Made by a program: the position numbers and the translations under genes
Source: VRUE01 sp963703335
GTDB lineage: Bacteria > Actinomycetota > Thermoleophilia > Solirubrobacterales > 70-9
Assembly (NCBI GenBank): GCA_963703335.1
Contig: OY969812.1
Coordinates: 1,612,001 to 1,676,000, forward strand
Direction: 5' to 3'
Length of the DNA: 64,000 nt
Shown: positions 1-9,212 of the stretch, piece after piece
Numbering within the stretch: the stretch's first letter is position 1
How the letters are laid out: each line of letters opens with the position of its first letter
Notes under the pieces: model-generated
What the model was told of the DNA's origin: nothing
Seen by the model: only the letters and a program-made list of their open reading frames with translations
The model's database searches: none

Positions 1-186
1 CTCGTTGCCCTTGACCAGGGCGTTGGCGTTCGGCACTCGTGCCTTGAGGTTGTAGGTGGAAACGAAGGGCAGGCCGTTGTTGGCGTTGTAGGCGAGGAAG
101 ACGGCGACGATGATGACCAGCACGGTCACCGCCCCGACAATCACCGGGCTGCTCGCCACTCCCTGTATGCCGCTGCGATTTCTCAT
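1..186 (-). CDS. MCE family protein (N-terminal fragment, cut by window edge)
   Basis: Only the first 62 codons are present; the gene runs off the left edge. The ATG at 184-186 overlaps the TGA stop of the preceding MCE gene (ATGA overlap), so translation is probably coupled. The fragment starts with a short basic segment (MRNRSGIQG), then one hydrophobic helix at about residues 15-33, then the start of an MCE domain (STYNLKARVPNANALVKGNE). This is the layout of the substrate-binding MCE subunits of lipid-import ABC systems (Mce/Mla), which are anchored by one N-terminal helix and reach out from the membrane. The assignment rests on this fragment plus its two MCE neighbours. Confidence 0.75.
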   Translation of the reverse strand, partial: MRNRSGIQGVASSPVIVGAVTVLVIIVAVFLAYNANNGLPFVSTYNLKARVPNANALVKGNE

Positions 187-1709
187 GGGCCGAGGAGGTA
201 GTCGAGGAGGACCTGCTGGCGCGACTGCGGCAGGGAGGACTTGACACCGAGCTGTCGTCCTTGGGCGATTTCGGGTGCTTCGGGAGTCAGGGGCTGCGAT
301 GGCGCAAGCGTGGCGTCGGGGGCGCCCGGGCGGGCCAGCGTCGCCCCGGACTGCTGGGCTTCAAGCGCTTCCTGTTCTTCGTACAGTTCACGCAAGGCGG
401 CGCCGCCGAGTGACGAGCTCGAGGCGAACTGCCCAGTGAATTTCGCCGAGCAACCGCTGGCTTCGAGTTCGTATTCGAGGCAGTTGGTCAACGTGACGAG
501 CACGCGGTTGAAGTGACCGTATGTGTCAAAGCCATTGGTCGCCGCCGTACCGTTGTAGATCAGGTCGACGAGCCCGTCGAAGCCCTTGGTTTCCTCGGTG
601 CTGGCGAAGAATTCCGCCAGCTTCGTTGTCGGGGTGACGCCGCTGCGCGCCAGGTCGGTCGTCTTGCGCACAATCGGGTCGGCCGCGCGCAGCGTCGGGC
701 CCGCTTCTTCGCCGGTCGCGCCGAGCGACTTCAGCGACACCGTCGACGCGGCCGAGAACGGCGTCAGCAGCCGGGTGGCTTCGGTGAACGAGGGCGCTGC
801 CTTGCCGAGGGCGGAGAAAGTCGGCGTCGCCGCGTCGGAGAAGCCCTGCAGGCTGCGCATCGTCAGGCGGAACTCACGTAGAAAGGCGGGGAACTTCTGC
901 AGCGAGGCTTCGAGGTCCTCTCCCCGTTCGGTGGTCGCCTGTGCTGCGGCCCCCGAGTTGGTGAAGAAGCCGGCGACGTGGGCGCGTTCGCGCGAGAGTG
1001 GCTCGAGGATCTGGTCCGAGTCGGTGGAGAGCTGGGCGAGCTGGTCACGCTGCGCATCGAGGATGCCGATCAGATGATCGACGTCGCGCAGGACCGGGTT
1101 GGCGCGCTTGACCACCTCCTCGATGTCGGAACCGCGGCTGGCGAGGCCGGCGCCGAGTTCGTTGAAGATCAGCCGGAAACGCTGCGCGTATGGCAGCTTG
1201 TTGATGTCGTTGATCAGGTCCGGGTCGACGCTGGTGCTGTTGTTCTCCAGCGGCAGCAGCAACTGGCCGGCTCCGGGTTGCCCGTCGGGAATCTCTTTCA
1301 GCGGCGGCGCCGGGGGCGAGTCAGGCGCCCGCGGCAGGGTCGGGCGGCAGTCGACGAACTTCTCGCCGATCAGCGACTGCGGCCGGATCTGACAACTCGC
1401 ATCGCTGCGGAAGTCCTGGAAGCCGGGGTCGGTGATCTTCATCGTGATCACCGCCTTGCCCTCAACCGCCTGTTCCTTGCCGCCTTCGTAGCTGCTGATC
1501 TCGCCCGGCATGGTGATGTCGACCGACTCGATTTCACCGACGTTGGCCCCCGCCACGCGGACCTGCTCGCCTTTGACCATGAAGCCGCCGCTGTCGAAGA
1601 CCGCGCGGACGACATAGTCGTTGCTGCTGCCGCTACCGCCGGAGGAGATCAGCACGATCGCGACGATCGCCGCCGCGACCAGCGCTCCTATGACCAGTGC
1701 CCTCCTCAT
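183..1709 (-). CDS. MCE family lipid-transport protein
   Basis: This 508-aa protein has an N-terminal membrane anchor (about residues 4-22). An MCE domain follows (about 30-120), with the family pattern of a beta-rich segment containing VRVAGANVGEIESVDI, and then a long mostly helical region to residue 400. The tail is rich in Ala, Pro and Gln. MCE proteins form hexameric tunnels that shuttle lipids between envelope layers with YrbE permeases and an MceG ATPase. The gene is the second of at least three adjacent MCE genes and overlaps both neighbours by 4 nt (ATGA). No permease or ATPase lies in the visible part. The substrate cannot be told from the sequence. Confidence 0.88.
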   Translation of the reverse strand: MRRALVIGALVAAAIVAIVLISSGGSGSSNDYVVRAVFDSGGFMVKGEQVRVAGANVGEIESVDITMPGEISSYEGGKEQAVEGKAVITMKITDPGFQDFRSDASCQIRPQSLIGEKFVDCRPTLPRAPDSPPAPPLKEIPDGQPGAGQLLLPLENNSTSVDPDLINDINKLPYAQRFRLIFNELGAGLASRGSDIEEVVKRANPVLRDVDHLIGILDAQRDQLAQLSTDSDQILEPLSRERAHVAGFFTNSGAAAQATTERGEDLEASLQKFPAFLREFRLTMRSLQGFSDAATPTFSALGKAAPSFTEATRLLTPFSAASTVSLKSLGATGEEAGPTLRAADPIVRKTTDLARSGVTPTTKLAEFFASTEETKGFDGLVDLIYNGTAATNGFDTYGHFNRVLVTLTNCLEYELEASGCSAKFTGQFASSSSLGGAALRELYEEQEALEAQQSGATLARPGAPDATLAPSQPLTPEAPEIAQGRQLGVKSSLPQSRQQVLLDYLLGP

Positions 1710-3118
1710 GGGCCGGGTGGCGCGTCGGCCGGGTTGCAGTCGGACGTGGTCACGCCGGAGCCGCTGTGGGGCGGTTCGACGAAGGGGCTGGAGCCATCAG
1801 CGGCGGGCTGGCTGGCGCCGCCGGGGCAGGGACGCCTCACGCCAGCCGAGGAACCGAACGCGTCGTACTGTTCGGAGGGAGCGATCGGTTCCAGGGCGCG
1901 GCTTTCCCCGTTGTATTTGAAGAGGTTGAGATTGCTGAAACTGCTGCGCACGTAGTGGCCGTTGCCGTCGTACGGGGCGCTGACCTGGCCCAACCTGGCG
2001 AAGCCGTTGAAGAGGTCCGGCGTGTAGGCGCGGATGAAGTTGAGGTTGGGCTGGAAGGCATCGATAGCTTCTTCGGAGTGCGGGAAGGCCTTGGCGGCAC
2101 GCTGCTGCACCGCCGGTAGGGAGGCGAGCAGTTCGGCCGAATCGTTGGCGAAGCCCTTGCGCTTCACGGTGAGGCGGAGGTTCTTGAAGACCGGGACCGC
2201 TTTGGAGAGGACCGGGCGCAGTTCAGCCAGGAACGGGGCGAGGTCCACGGTTGCCGTGCCCGATGTTTCGATCAGCGGTTCCACGTCGTCGAGGGCGGCG
2301 CGCAGATTGACGAAGGTCGTGTTGGCCTGCCGGAAGGTCGGGGGCAGCAGGCTGAGGCTGGTGCTGAGGGCGGTGTTCTGGCTGGCAATCGCACTGAAGG
2401 CGGCGTTGGCGTTGCCGATCGCGCTGGAGAGCTCCTCGCCGCGTTCGGAGACAGCGGTGCCGAGGCGGCTCGAGCTGACCAGGAAACGGGAGAAGAGCCG
2501 TTCGTCGGCGTTGAGGTCATGGGCGAAAGCGCCGGCCCTGTTGAGGCCCACTCCGAAATATTTGTAGGTGTCGTTGGCGCTGCCGTCCCTGCCGCGACCC
2601 GCGTACCACTGCGCGTTGCCCTTGATGAACTGGGCGAGACCGCGCCGCACCGGGGCCGGGAAGGTGTTGAAGAGCTGGTCGATGTCGACCGGCGTCGTCG
2701 TCGAGGCAAGGCCGAGCGTCGCGTCGTCCCCCAGCGGTGGATTGCTGTTCGGGCCGGGACTGATCGAGACGTAGTGATTGGCGACGCCGGAGAGGGAGGT
2801 GGCCCGGATCGTCGCGGTGGTCCCCTCGTGCAGCTCCTGGCTGACGCTGACGATGACCTTGGCGAGGTTGTCATCGGTCAGCTCGATGCTTTCCACCGAG
2901 CCAACCGGCTGGCCGCCGATCAGGACCTGGTTGTCTGGCACCAGCTGGCTGGCGTTTTGAAAGATGAGGTTGTACTTGTGTTCGCCGTTGCCGTTGAAGA
3001 TCAAGTAGCCGAGTGCGATCACGGCAATGCCCAGCACGACGATCGCCGCAATTCGCCCGGGGGTGACCCCCCGGCTTTGCGCCGAGCTCTTCTCCTCGCC
3101 TGATGGGTTGGCAGCCAC
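1706..3118 (-). CDS. MCE family lipid-transport protein
   Basis: This 470-aa protein is the first visible gene of the MCE run. It has a short cytoplasmic N-terminus, one transmembrane helix (about residues 23-42) and an MCE domain (about 47-125, with VLIGGQPVGSVESIEL). A helical region follows, and the C-terminal tail is low complexity with two Cys residues (CPGG, TSDCNP). The ATG at 3116-3118 has a divergent neighbour upstream at 3305, so the MCE genes begin here without the yrbE permease pair that usually leads such operons. Regulation would come from the 186-bp divergent intergenic region. Confidence 0.88.
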   Translation of the reverse strand: MAANPSGEEKSSAQSRGVTPGRIAAIVVLGIAVIALGYLIFNGNGEHKYNLIFQNASQLVPDNQVLIGGQPVGSVESIELTDDNLAKVIVSVSQELHEGTTATIRATSLSGVANHYVSISPGPNSNPPLGDDATLGLASTTTPVDIDQLFNTFPAPVRRGLAQFIKGNAQWYAGRGRDGSANDTYKYFGVGLNRAGAFAHDLNADERLFSRFLVSSSRLGTAVSERGEELSSAIGNANAAFSAIASQNTALSTSLSLLPPTFRQANTTFVNLRAALDDVEPLIETSGTATVDLAPFLAELRPVLSKAVPVFKNLRLTVKRKGFANDSAELLASLPAVQQRAAKAFPHSEEAIDAFQPNLNFIRAYTPDLFNGFARLGQVSAPYDGNGHYVRSSFSNLNLFKYNGESRALEPIAPSEQYDAFGSSAGVRRPCPGGASQPAADGSSPFVEPPHSGSGVTTSDCNPADAPPGP

Positions 3119-3304
3119 GGATCGTCGCTTGCGGTTCCCCGGCCTCCGATCCGGTGGAACGGCTGCAGAATCGTATCCGAGCGACCCGCCGCCACAGCCG
3201 CGTCCTACCGGGACTTAACTGGAATTCAACGCGCTACTCTGAGCCTGGGGGTCGGTTTGGGTAACAGGAGGCGCTAGGCAAATTCGATAGAGGAGCTGAA
3301 GCCA

Positions 3305-4105
3305 ATGCGCAATCGTCTGACCCTTGTCGTAGCACTGGCGCTGGGGGTAGCCGTGGTACTCGCCGGAATCGCCGGCGCCGTCAAATCCCCAACCCTGCAA
3401 GGACCGAACGGCAACACGCAGAGCATCGCCGCCGTCTACAAGCCGACCAAGCTTTCGAAGAAAAGAGCGGAACCGATAACGCTCGAAATCCAGACGGCGA
3501 CGACCTCCACCAACCCGAGCGCCAACAACGGTGCTCCAATCCCAGCGGTCGAGGCGATCGTCGACTTCGCAAAAGGGGTGCAGATCTTCAGCAAGGGTTA
3601 CCCGACCTGCGATGCCAGCCTGCTGCAGAACACCTCCACGGAAGCGGCGTTGGAAGCCTGCAAAAAAGCGAAGATCGGTGGCGGGAGCGGCACGGCGGAC
3701 CTCGTGGTCGGGGCGAAAATCTTCCCGGTGGCGACGACGATCACCGCCTTCAACGGGGTCCCTTCCGGCGGCAAGCCCGTGATCCTGCTCCACACCTACA
3801 GCCAGTCGCCGATCCAGACGACGCTGGTGCTGGTCGGCACGGTGAAGAACTTCAACAAGGAAGGCTTCGGCCCCCGGCTGGACGTGACCATCCCGCTGAT
3901 CGCAGGAGGGCAGGGCGCGGTCACCGGCTTCCAAGTGAAGATCTTCAAGAAGTTCCGCTACAAAGGCCAGCTGCGCAGCTACGTCAGCGCTTCCTGCCCG
4001 ACCAAAACCATGAAGACGCGAGGCGAGTTCATCTTCAGAGATGGCGAATCACTGACTCCCTCGGTCAAGCAGTCTTGCGCTCAGAAGCCTGAAGCAAGGA
4101 AATAA
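3305..4105 (+). CDS. Exported protein of unknown function (paralogue of the 7527 gene)
   Basis: This 266-aa protein has a clear signal peptide (MRNRLTLVVALALGVAVVLAGIAGA) and no other membrane segment. An AGGAG lies at 3291-3295, nine bases before the ATG. The C-terminal half is homologous by eye to the protein encoded at 7527-8279. Shared landmarks are a GGKP(V)ILL/ILH block, an RSYVSA.C motif, an F.F.DG motif and a final C. I recognise no enzyme motif, and the conserved Cys residues suggest a disulfide-stabilised beta-rich fold outside the membrane. It is divergent from the MCE operon and next to the MMPL gene, so an envelope role is plausible but unproven. Confidence 0.8.
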   Translation: MRNRLTLVVALALGVAVVLAGIAGAVKSPTLQGPNGNTQSIAAVYKPTKLSKKRAEPITLEIQTATTSTNPSANNGAPIPAVEAIVDFAKGVQIFSKGYPTCDASLLQNTSTEAALEACKKAKIGGGSGTADLVVGAKIFPVATTITAFNGVPSGGKPVILLHTYSQSPIQTTLVLVGTVKNFNKEGFGPRLDVTIPLIAGGQGAVTGFQVKIFKKFRYKGQLRSYVSASCPTKTMKTRGEFIFRDGESLTPSVKQSCAQKPEARK

Positions 4106-4129
4106 CTCCTTGGCGGAGCGCGCCGCGGC

Positions 4130-7100
4130 TCAGACGTTGAGTCGCGGCAGCGCCCGCTCCAGCGGCCGCGGCAGCCACCAGACCTTGTCACCGACCAAGA
4201 GCATCAAGGCCGGCAGCAGCACGATGCGGACCACGGTCGCGTCGAGGATGACGGCGACGGTCAGGCCCACCCCGAGCTGACTGACGGTCGCGATCGGCGC
4301 CCCCGCGAAGGCGATGAAGACGGCCATCATGATCACCGCGGCGCCGGTGATCACCCGCGCCGTCTTCTCCAGGCCGAACTCGATCGCGGCGGCGTTGTCG
4401 CCGTGTTTGTCGTAGTGCTCACGCATGCGCACGAGCAGAAAGACCGCGTAGTCGATCGAGAGGCCGAAGACGACGCCAAAGATCATCACCGTACTCACCG
4501 CGTCGACGTAGGTGCGCCCGCCGAGCGGCCAGCCGTCGGGGACGTTTGTGAGCAGCATCAGGACGCCGAAGGCGACCGCAACGGAGGCCAGGTTGAGCCC
4601 AATCGCGATCGCCGCCAGCGGCAGCGAGCGAAGCACGAGGACGAGGACGAGGAAGGTGGCGAGGGTGATCGCGGCGATGATCAGGGGGATGCGATCCCTC
4701 GTCACGCGGCTGAAGGTGTTGAGCGTGGCGGGGCCGCCGGCGACGCCTGTGACCAGGTTGGCTTCCTTGCCCAGGGCGTCGGCGTCTTCATCAAGACCCT
4801 TGTTGAGCGCGATCGAGCCCGGCGAGTTGAGCGGCTGGTTCGGAATGACGAGAAGCGTCGCGGCCTGACCGCCGTGTTCGAGGTCGACCGCTTCCGAGGC
4901 CCGTTCGCGGGTGCGGCCGCGGGTCCCGTCGAGCGCCGAGAGCACAAAGTAGCCGGAGTCGAAGATGCCGGGTGAGGTGCTGCGCAGGTTGTCGACACGC
5001 CGGTTGAGGGTCCGGCCCTGGGCAAGAACGCGCACGGTCATGCGGCGCAGGCCGCTCTGGAGCGGGTAGGAACGCCCGTAGGCTTCGCCGAGGCGCTGTT
5101 CGAGCTCGGTCGTACCATCGGTGAGGCGAGCCAGCCCGTTGACCAGTTCGCCCACAGCCGACTGAGCGGGCACGAGCTGGGCGGCCTGCTTCGAGACTTC
5201 GCGGTCGAGTTCCGCCGTTCCGCGGGCGAGCTTCTTGCTCGCTGACGAGATTTGGTTGAGCCCATCGGAGAGCTGTTTCGAGGCGTTGGCCAATGCTTTC
5301 ATCTGGTCCAGCGTGCTGTCCAGGTACTGCCCTACCAGCGTGACATTGTCCTCGTCTTCGACAAGGCGCTGCTGCAGGGCGCTGAGTTCGCCGGGCAGCG
5401 GCGCCGAGGCTGCCGAAGCCTGATTAAGCGCTTCCAGCGCGGCGGCGTAGTTGGGGTCCGACTTGCCTACGGTCATCGCTTCGACCTGTTGCAGCGCCGC
5501 TTTCAGCTTTTCGTCAGTTGTCTGGGCGGCGCTTTGCAGCTGCGGGGTGGTGACCGTGGAGTCGTGCTCCAACGACCGCCTCGCCCTGTTCGCCGGCGGA
5601 ACCGCGTTTCTAAGGGTGGGGATGAGGTCGTGACTGCCGAACTTGACCCTGAGGGCGCCGAGCGCCGCTCTTTCGTTGGCCACCGAGAGCTGTTTGGCGC
5701 CTTTGTTGATCTGACCAATCCCGTCGATCGCTTCCTGGCTGCCGGCGGCGGCCTGGCCAAGGCCGGCCGCCAGTTCCATCGCGCCTTCTTCGGCCCGGCC
5801 TGAGCCTTGGGCAAGAAGACCGGCGCCGTAGGTGGCGCGAGAGATCCCGCCGCGCAGGATCGCGACTCCGTTCGAGACCCGGCCGAGATTGCGCCCGAGC
5901 CGGCCGATACCCGCCAGAGGACCGGTGTCCTCGTCTGAGGAAAGAATGCCGGAGAGGCCCCGGCGCAGCGGTTCGACCGAGCGCGAAACCTGCTCGGGAC
6001 CGACGACGCTCTGTACTCCCGGCCGCTTCGAGATGCGGCGCTGCCAGCGGGACAGAGCGGCGAGCCGATCGGCTTCGGTGATCGTGCCGCTGGGCGTTGA
6101 CGCGACGACCACGAAGGGAGCTTCGAGGCCGCCCCCGGCCTCATTTTGGATCAGTTCGGCGTCCTCACGAGCGGGATCGTCCTTGGGCAGCTGCCCAACG
6201 CTGAAGGGCCCGGTTTTGAGGGCGATCGCCGGCGCAGCGAGCAGCAGGACGACCGCGCTGATCGCCGCGGCGACCGGGACCGGACGCTTCAGCGCCGCCC
6301 CGACGACCGTCATCAGCCTCGAGCGTTCGCCGTTGGGCGCTGGGCCGATTCGCCAGCGATCGATGTTGGTTCCGGCTAGAACGAGGACAGGTGGTCCGAG
6401 AACCGTTGCCACGATGACGGTGAGCACGACTACCAGCGCCAGGGTCCCGGCCAGCGACGCAAGCAGAGCTCCGGGCACGACGAGGATGGCGACGCCCATC
6501 GAGAGCACCAGCGTGCTGCCGGCAAAGATGACCGTTCGGCCGGCGGTTCGCCGCGTGGTCCAAGCGGCATCCAATGGATCGGCCCCTGCCGCCAGCTCCT
6601 CGCGAAAGCGCGAGACCAGCAGCAACGCATAGTCAACGCCGAGCGCCAAGCCCATCATCGAGCAAACCGTGAGGGCGAGGGCGCTGACGTCGAAGAGGTT
6701 GGTGAGGACCGCGAGCAAGCCGCGCGAAGTGAAGACCGCGATCGCGCCAAAGCCCAGCGGGATCGCCGCGGCGATCGGCGATCGGAAGACGAGCAGGAGG
6801 ACTATCAAGAGGATCGGCAGCGCGATCATCTCGGCGTGCTCGGTGCTCGAAATTGACTGGTCCTCGATCGACTTCGAAAGCGTGGCGACCCCCGTCTGGG
6901 TGCCACGGACAGGCGCGTGGATCTCTTCTTCGAGCGTGCGGTCGAGCACGCCCACCTTCTCGTCGACCGCGGTGTCGGCGCTGACGTGGAAATCGACGAG
7001 GATGAAAGCTCGGCGTGGAGCCGGCCGCAGAGGTTCTACGGCGCCGCGGTCCCAAGGCGAAAGGGTCGTCACGTTCGGGTCCTGCCGCAGGCTGCGGATC

Positions 7101-7414
7101 AGGGCTGGGCCCTGTGCGTCGATCGCGGCGGGCGGTCCTTGTAGGAAGACGACGAAGGGCGCCGATTCACCGAAGTATTCGCCCAGCATTTCGTTGGCCT
7201 TGTGGACCGGGGTGCCGGGAATATCGATCGTGCTCGGCTTCAGCCGCTCTTCCAAGCCGAAGCCAAAGGAGACGAGCACGGCGACGAACAAGGCGGCGAC
7301 CGCCAGCGTCCGGAGCGGATGGCGCAGCATCAGCGGTGGGCGCTTCTCGCCCTCACGCGTCCCCCGCGGATCATCACTCCGCCCCCTGCTCCTCCTCCTC
7401 ACAGGCACGAGCAT
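4130..7414 (-). CDS. MMPL/RND-superfamily membrane transporter
   Basis: This 1094-aa protein has the two-repeat layout of MMPL transporters. An N-terminal helix (about 30-50) is followed by an extracytoplasmic domain and a cluster of about five to six helices (about 195-375). A very long second extracytoplasmic domain comes next (about 400-850, rich in Ala, Gln and coiled-coil-like heptads), then a second helix cluster (about 905-1080). Landmarks are ALGVDYALLLVSRFREEL in the first half and FGLSIDYAVFLLVRMREHY in the second, where the Asp-Tyr pairs form the proton-relay motif. Such proteins export lipids or polymers using proton motive force. The long helical insert resembles YhgE/Pip-type domains. 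An internal ATG at MLRHPLRT would shorten the N-terminus. Confidence 0.92.
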   Translation of the reverse strand: MLVPVRRRSRGRSDDPRGTREGEKRPPLMLRHPLRTLAVAALFVAVLVSFGFGLEERLKPSTIDIPGTPVHKANEMLGEYFGESAPFVVFLQGPPAAIDAQGPALIRSLRQDPNVTTLSPWDRGAVEPLRPAPRRAFILVDFHVSADTAVDEKVGVLDRTLEEEIHAPVRGTQTGVATLSKSIEDQSISSTEHAEMIALPILLIVLLLVFRSPIAAAIPLGFGAIAVFTSRGLLAVLTNLFDVSALALTVCSMMGLALGVDYALLLVSRFREELAAGADPLDAAWTTRRTAGRTVIFAGSTLVLSMGVAILVVPGALLASLAGTLALVVVLTVIVATVLGPPVLVLAGTNIDRWRIGPAPNGERSRLMTVVGAALKRPVPVAAAISAVVLLLAAPAIALKTGPFSVGQLPKDDPAREDAELIQNEAGGGLEAPFVVVASTPSGTITEADRLAALSRWQRRISKRPGVQSVVGPEQVSRSVEPLRRGLSGILSSDEDTGPLAGIGRLGRNLGRVSNGVAILRGGISRATYGAGLLAQGSGRAEEGAMELAAGLGQAAAGSQEAIDGIGQINKGAKQLSVANERAALGALRVKFGSHDLIPTLRNAVPPANRARRSLEHDSTVTTPQLQSAAQTTDEKLKAALQQVEAMTVGKSDPNYAAALEALNQASAASAPLPGELSALQQRLVEDEDNVTLVGQYLDSTLDQMKALANASKQLSDGLNQISSASKKLARGTAELDREVSKQAAQLVPAQSAVGELVNGLARLTDGTTELEQRLGEAYGRSYPLQSGLRRMTVRVLAQGRTLNRRVDNLRSTSPGIFDSGYFVLSALDGTRGRTRERASEAVDLEHGGQAATLLVIPNQPLNSPGSIALNKGLDEDADALGKEANLVTGVAGGPATLNTFSRVTRDRIPLIIAAITLATFLVLVLVLRSLPLAAIAIGLNLASVAVAFGVLMLLTNVPDGWPLGGRTYVDAVSTVMIFGVVFGLSIDYAVFLLVRMREHYDKHGDNAAAIEFGLEKTARVITGAAVIMMAVFIAFAGAPIATVSQLGVGLTVAVILDATVVRIVLLPALMLLVGDKVWWLPRPLERALPRLNV

Positions 7415-7526
7415 AGTTTGGCGGGCGAAGCGGCTGAGCGGGGCGAATGTTGCAGAAGACTGTGTTAAGGATCGAAACCGCGGGCCGCCTTGATCGACCC
7501 GCTAGCCTGGTTCCGGAGGAGATTCT

Positions 7527-8279
7527 TTGAAGCGGCTTCTTGCAGCTGGGGGTTTGATCTGTTGCATCCTGTTTGCGGGCGCGGCAAACGCCGCGCTGGT
7601 GAAGGTGGGCAATCTTGTCCTTACCGCGGACGGCGGCTTTACCCCGCACCGCCTGCCGCGCAGTTCCTATGTGCCGATCAACTTCAAGGGTCGCGCCGAC
7701 CTGAAGGCAGTCGACGGGAGCGTCCCTGCGCCGCTGCAGCAACTGATCATTGATTTCGATCGGGATGGGCGGCTGAGCACGGGCGGGCTCTCGGTTTGCC
7801 AGCCCGCTTCCTTGCAGGAAGCCACGCCCGAGGAAGCTCGCAGCCGCTGCCCCGATGCGATCGTTGGCACCGGGAGCGCCAGCGCAATGATCGCGCAAGA
7901 AGGCCAAGCGCCCCTTGTCGCCAGCTCGCTGCTGACGCTCTTCAACGGCCCACGTTTGGGCGGCAAGCCCACCGTGATCCTGCATGCGCGCACGACCGAG
8001 CCCGCCGTGCAGAGCTTCGTGATTACGGTCCCAATCGAAAAGCGTCGCGGCCTCTTCCGCTACCGCGCCACCATCGACGTGCCGCCGATCGCCGCCGGGC
8101 GCGGCTCCCTGATCCACCTCGATGCTGCGATCGGCAAGCGCTACCTTTCCGGCGGCAAGGACCGCAGCTACGTCAGCGCTCGATGCGGCGACGGCATCTT
8201 CCGAACCCACGGCCGCTTTACCTTCGCGGACGGCACGATCATCGACGGCAGCGTCGAAAAGGCCTGCACGGTCCGCTAG
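7527..8279 (+). CDS. Exported protein of unknown function (paralogue of the 3305 gene)
   Basis: This 250-aa protein starts with TTG at 7527, placed six bases after a strong GGAGGA (7515-7520). The signal peptide is MKRLLAAGGLICCILFAGAANAA. The rest is soluble, with Cys residues at matching places to the 3305 protein (VCQPASL, RSRCPDAIVGTGSA, YVSARCGDG, EKAC at the end). I see no catalytic motif. The pair brackets the MMPL gene but lies on the opposite strand, suggesting duplication followed by insertion or rearrangement. The gene ends 30 bp before a tRNA-Lys on the same strand. Confidence 0.8.
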   Translation: MKRLLAAGGLICCILFAGAANAALVKVGNLVLTADGGFTPHRLPRSSYVPINFKGRADLKAVDGSVPAPLQQLIIDFDRDGRLSTGGLSVCQPASLQEATPEEARSRCPDAIVGTGSASAMIAQEGQAPLVASSLLTLFNGPRLGGKPTVILHARTTEPAVQSFVITVPIEKRRGLFRYRATIDVPPIAAGRGSLIHLDAAIGKRYLSGGKDRSYVSARCGDGIFRTHGRFTFADGTIIDGSVEKACTVR

Positions 8280-8309
8280 CGGCGCCGTCTTCCTATACTT
8301 GCCCGCTCC

Positions 8310-8383
8310 GGGCCGCTAGCTCAACTGGTTAGAGCAGGAGCCTCTTAAGCTCAAGGTTGAAGGTTCGAGTCCTTCGCGGCCCA
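8310..8383 (+). tRNA. tRNA-Lys (anticodon CTT)
   Basis: The cloverleaf was folded by hand. The acceptor stem is GGGCCGC/GCGGCCC, the D stem GCTC/GAGC, and the anticodon loop CTCTTAA with anticodon CTT. The T arm is GAAGG-TTCGAGT-CCTTC and the discriminator base is A. The anticodon stem GGAGC/GCTCA has a G-A mismatch at its outermost pair (27-43). CCA is not encoded (CAT follows). Confidence 0.95.
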
Positions 8384-8402
8384 TTTCGGATGGTGTGATG
8401 CG

Positions 8403-9206
8403 CTATCCGCCCAGGCTGCCGCCGGCGCCGCCAAGGCCACCCAGGGGATTTTGGAGGCGTTCTTTGCCCTGTTCTTTTTCCTGCTTGGAAAGTTCCTTCT
8501 TCTGGGCTTCGAGCGCCTTGCCGCGCTTGCGGTATTCGGCCATCTGTTTGCCGATTTCCTTCGCTTCGGCTTTGGTCGTAGCCTTCGCTTCGGCTTCCTT
8601 GACGACCTTGTCGCCGGCAGCGAAGTTGCCGCCGTAGAACTCGTAGATGGCCAGGGTGGTCAGGGTGCCGATCGAGGGCTGCGCTTCGGCGGCGAGGCGC
8701 TGCGTCTTCGCCGCCTGATCGACGTTTTCGATCGCTTCCTGGAGAGTGGTCGCCGTTTCGGCGAGGCCGAAGTAGCTGCCCGAAACGAGTGCGGCGGCGG
8801 CAGGCTGCGGTTCCTTGGTCTGCTTCAAGTAGCGGTTCCAGGCTTCGATGCCACGTTCCAGTTCCTGTCGACCTTCGACGGTAATGAGCGTGGCGCCGGT
8901 TTCCGAATTGACTTCCGTCATCGCGTTGGCGGCGCCGATGCGACTGCGAGTCAGCGAGAGCAGCAGCGCTTCGCTCTGCGGTTCGCGGTTCAGCTTTTGT
9001 TCGGTCCGCTGCGCCTGTTCCTGGAGGACCTTGGCGGCGTCGGTGGTGCTGCCGTTACCAACCAGGTTGCCGAGGTTGAACGGGCCGACGACGAGGAAGA
9101 GGCTGGCGCCCATCAGCAGGGCGAGGATCGCGTAGACGACCCGAACGACGTGCTTTCGTCGCCCGCGGATGTCGAACAGCATCCGTCGCTCGCCGCTTTC
9201 TGCCAA
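8403..9206 (-). CDS. Membrane-anchored helical-repeat protein of unknown function
   Basis: This 267-aa protein has one N-terminal transmembrane helix (about residues 22-44), then an alpha-helical, TPR-like region (about 55-200) and a charged Lys/Glu tail ending in Gly-rich repeats (GGLGGAGGSLGG). It follows tatC at once, with seven bases between stop and a TTG start at 9206. An ATG at MLFDIRGRRKH is an alternative start. Because it is the last gene of tatA-tatC-X, it could be a Tat-associated or envelope scaffold factor, but nothing in the sequence proves this. Glutamate is mostly GAA here, unlike cytosolic neighbours. Confidence 0.75.
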   Translation of the reverse strand: MAESGERRMLFDIRGRRKHVVRVVYAILALLMGASLFLVVGPFNLGNLVGNGSTTDAAKVLQEQAQRTEQKLNREPQSEALLLSLTRSRIGAANAMTEVNSETGATLITVEGRQELERGIEAWNRYLKQTKEPQPAAAALVSGSYFGLAETATTLQEAIENVDQAAKTQRLAAEAQPSIGTLTTLAIYEFYGGNFAAGDKVVKEAEAKATTKAEAKEIGKQMAEYRKRGKALEAQKKELSKQEKEQGKERLQNPLGGLGGAGGSLGG

Positions 9207-9212
9207 CTCGAA

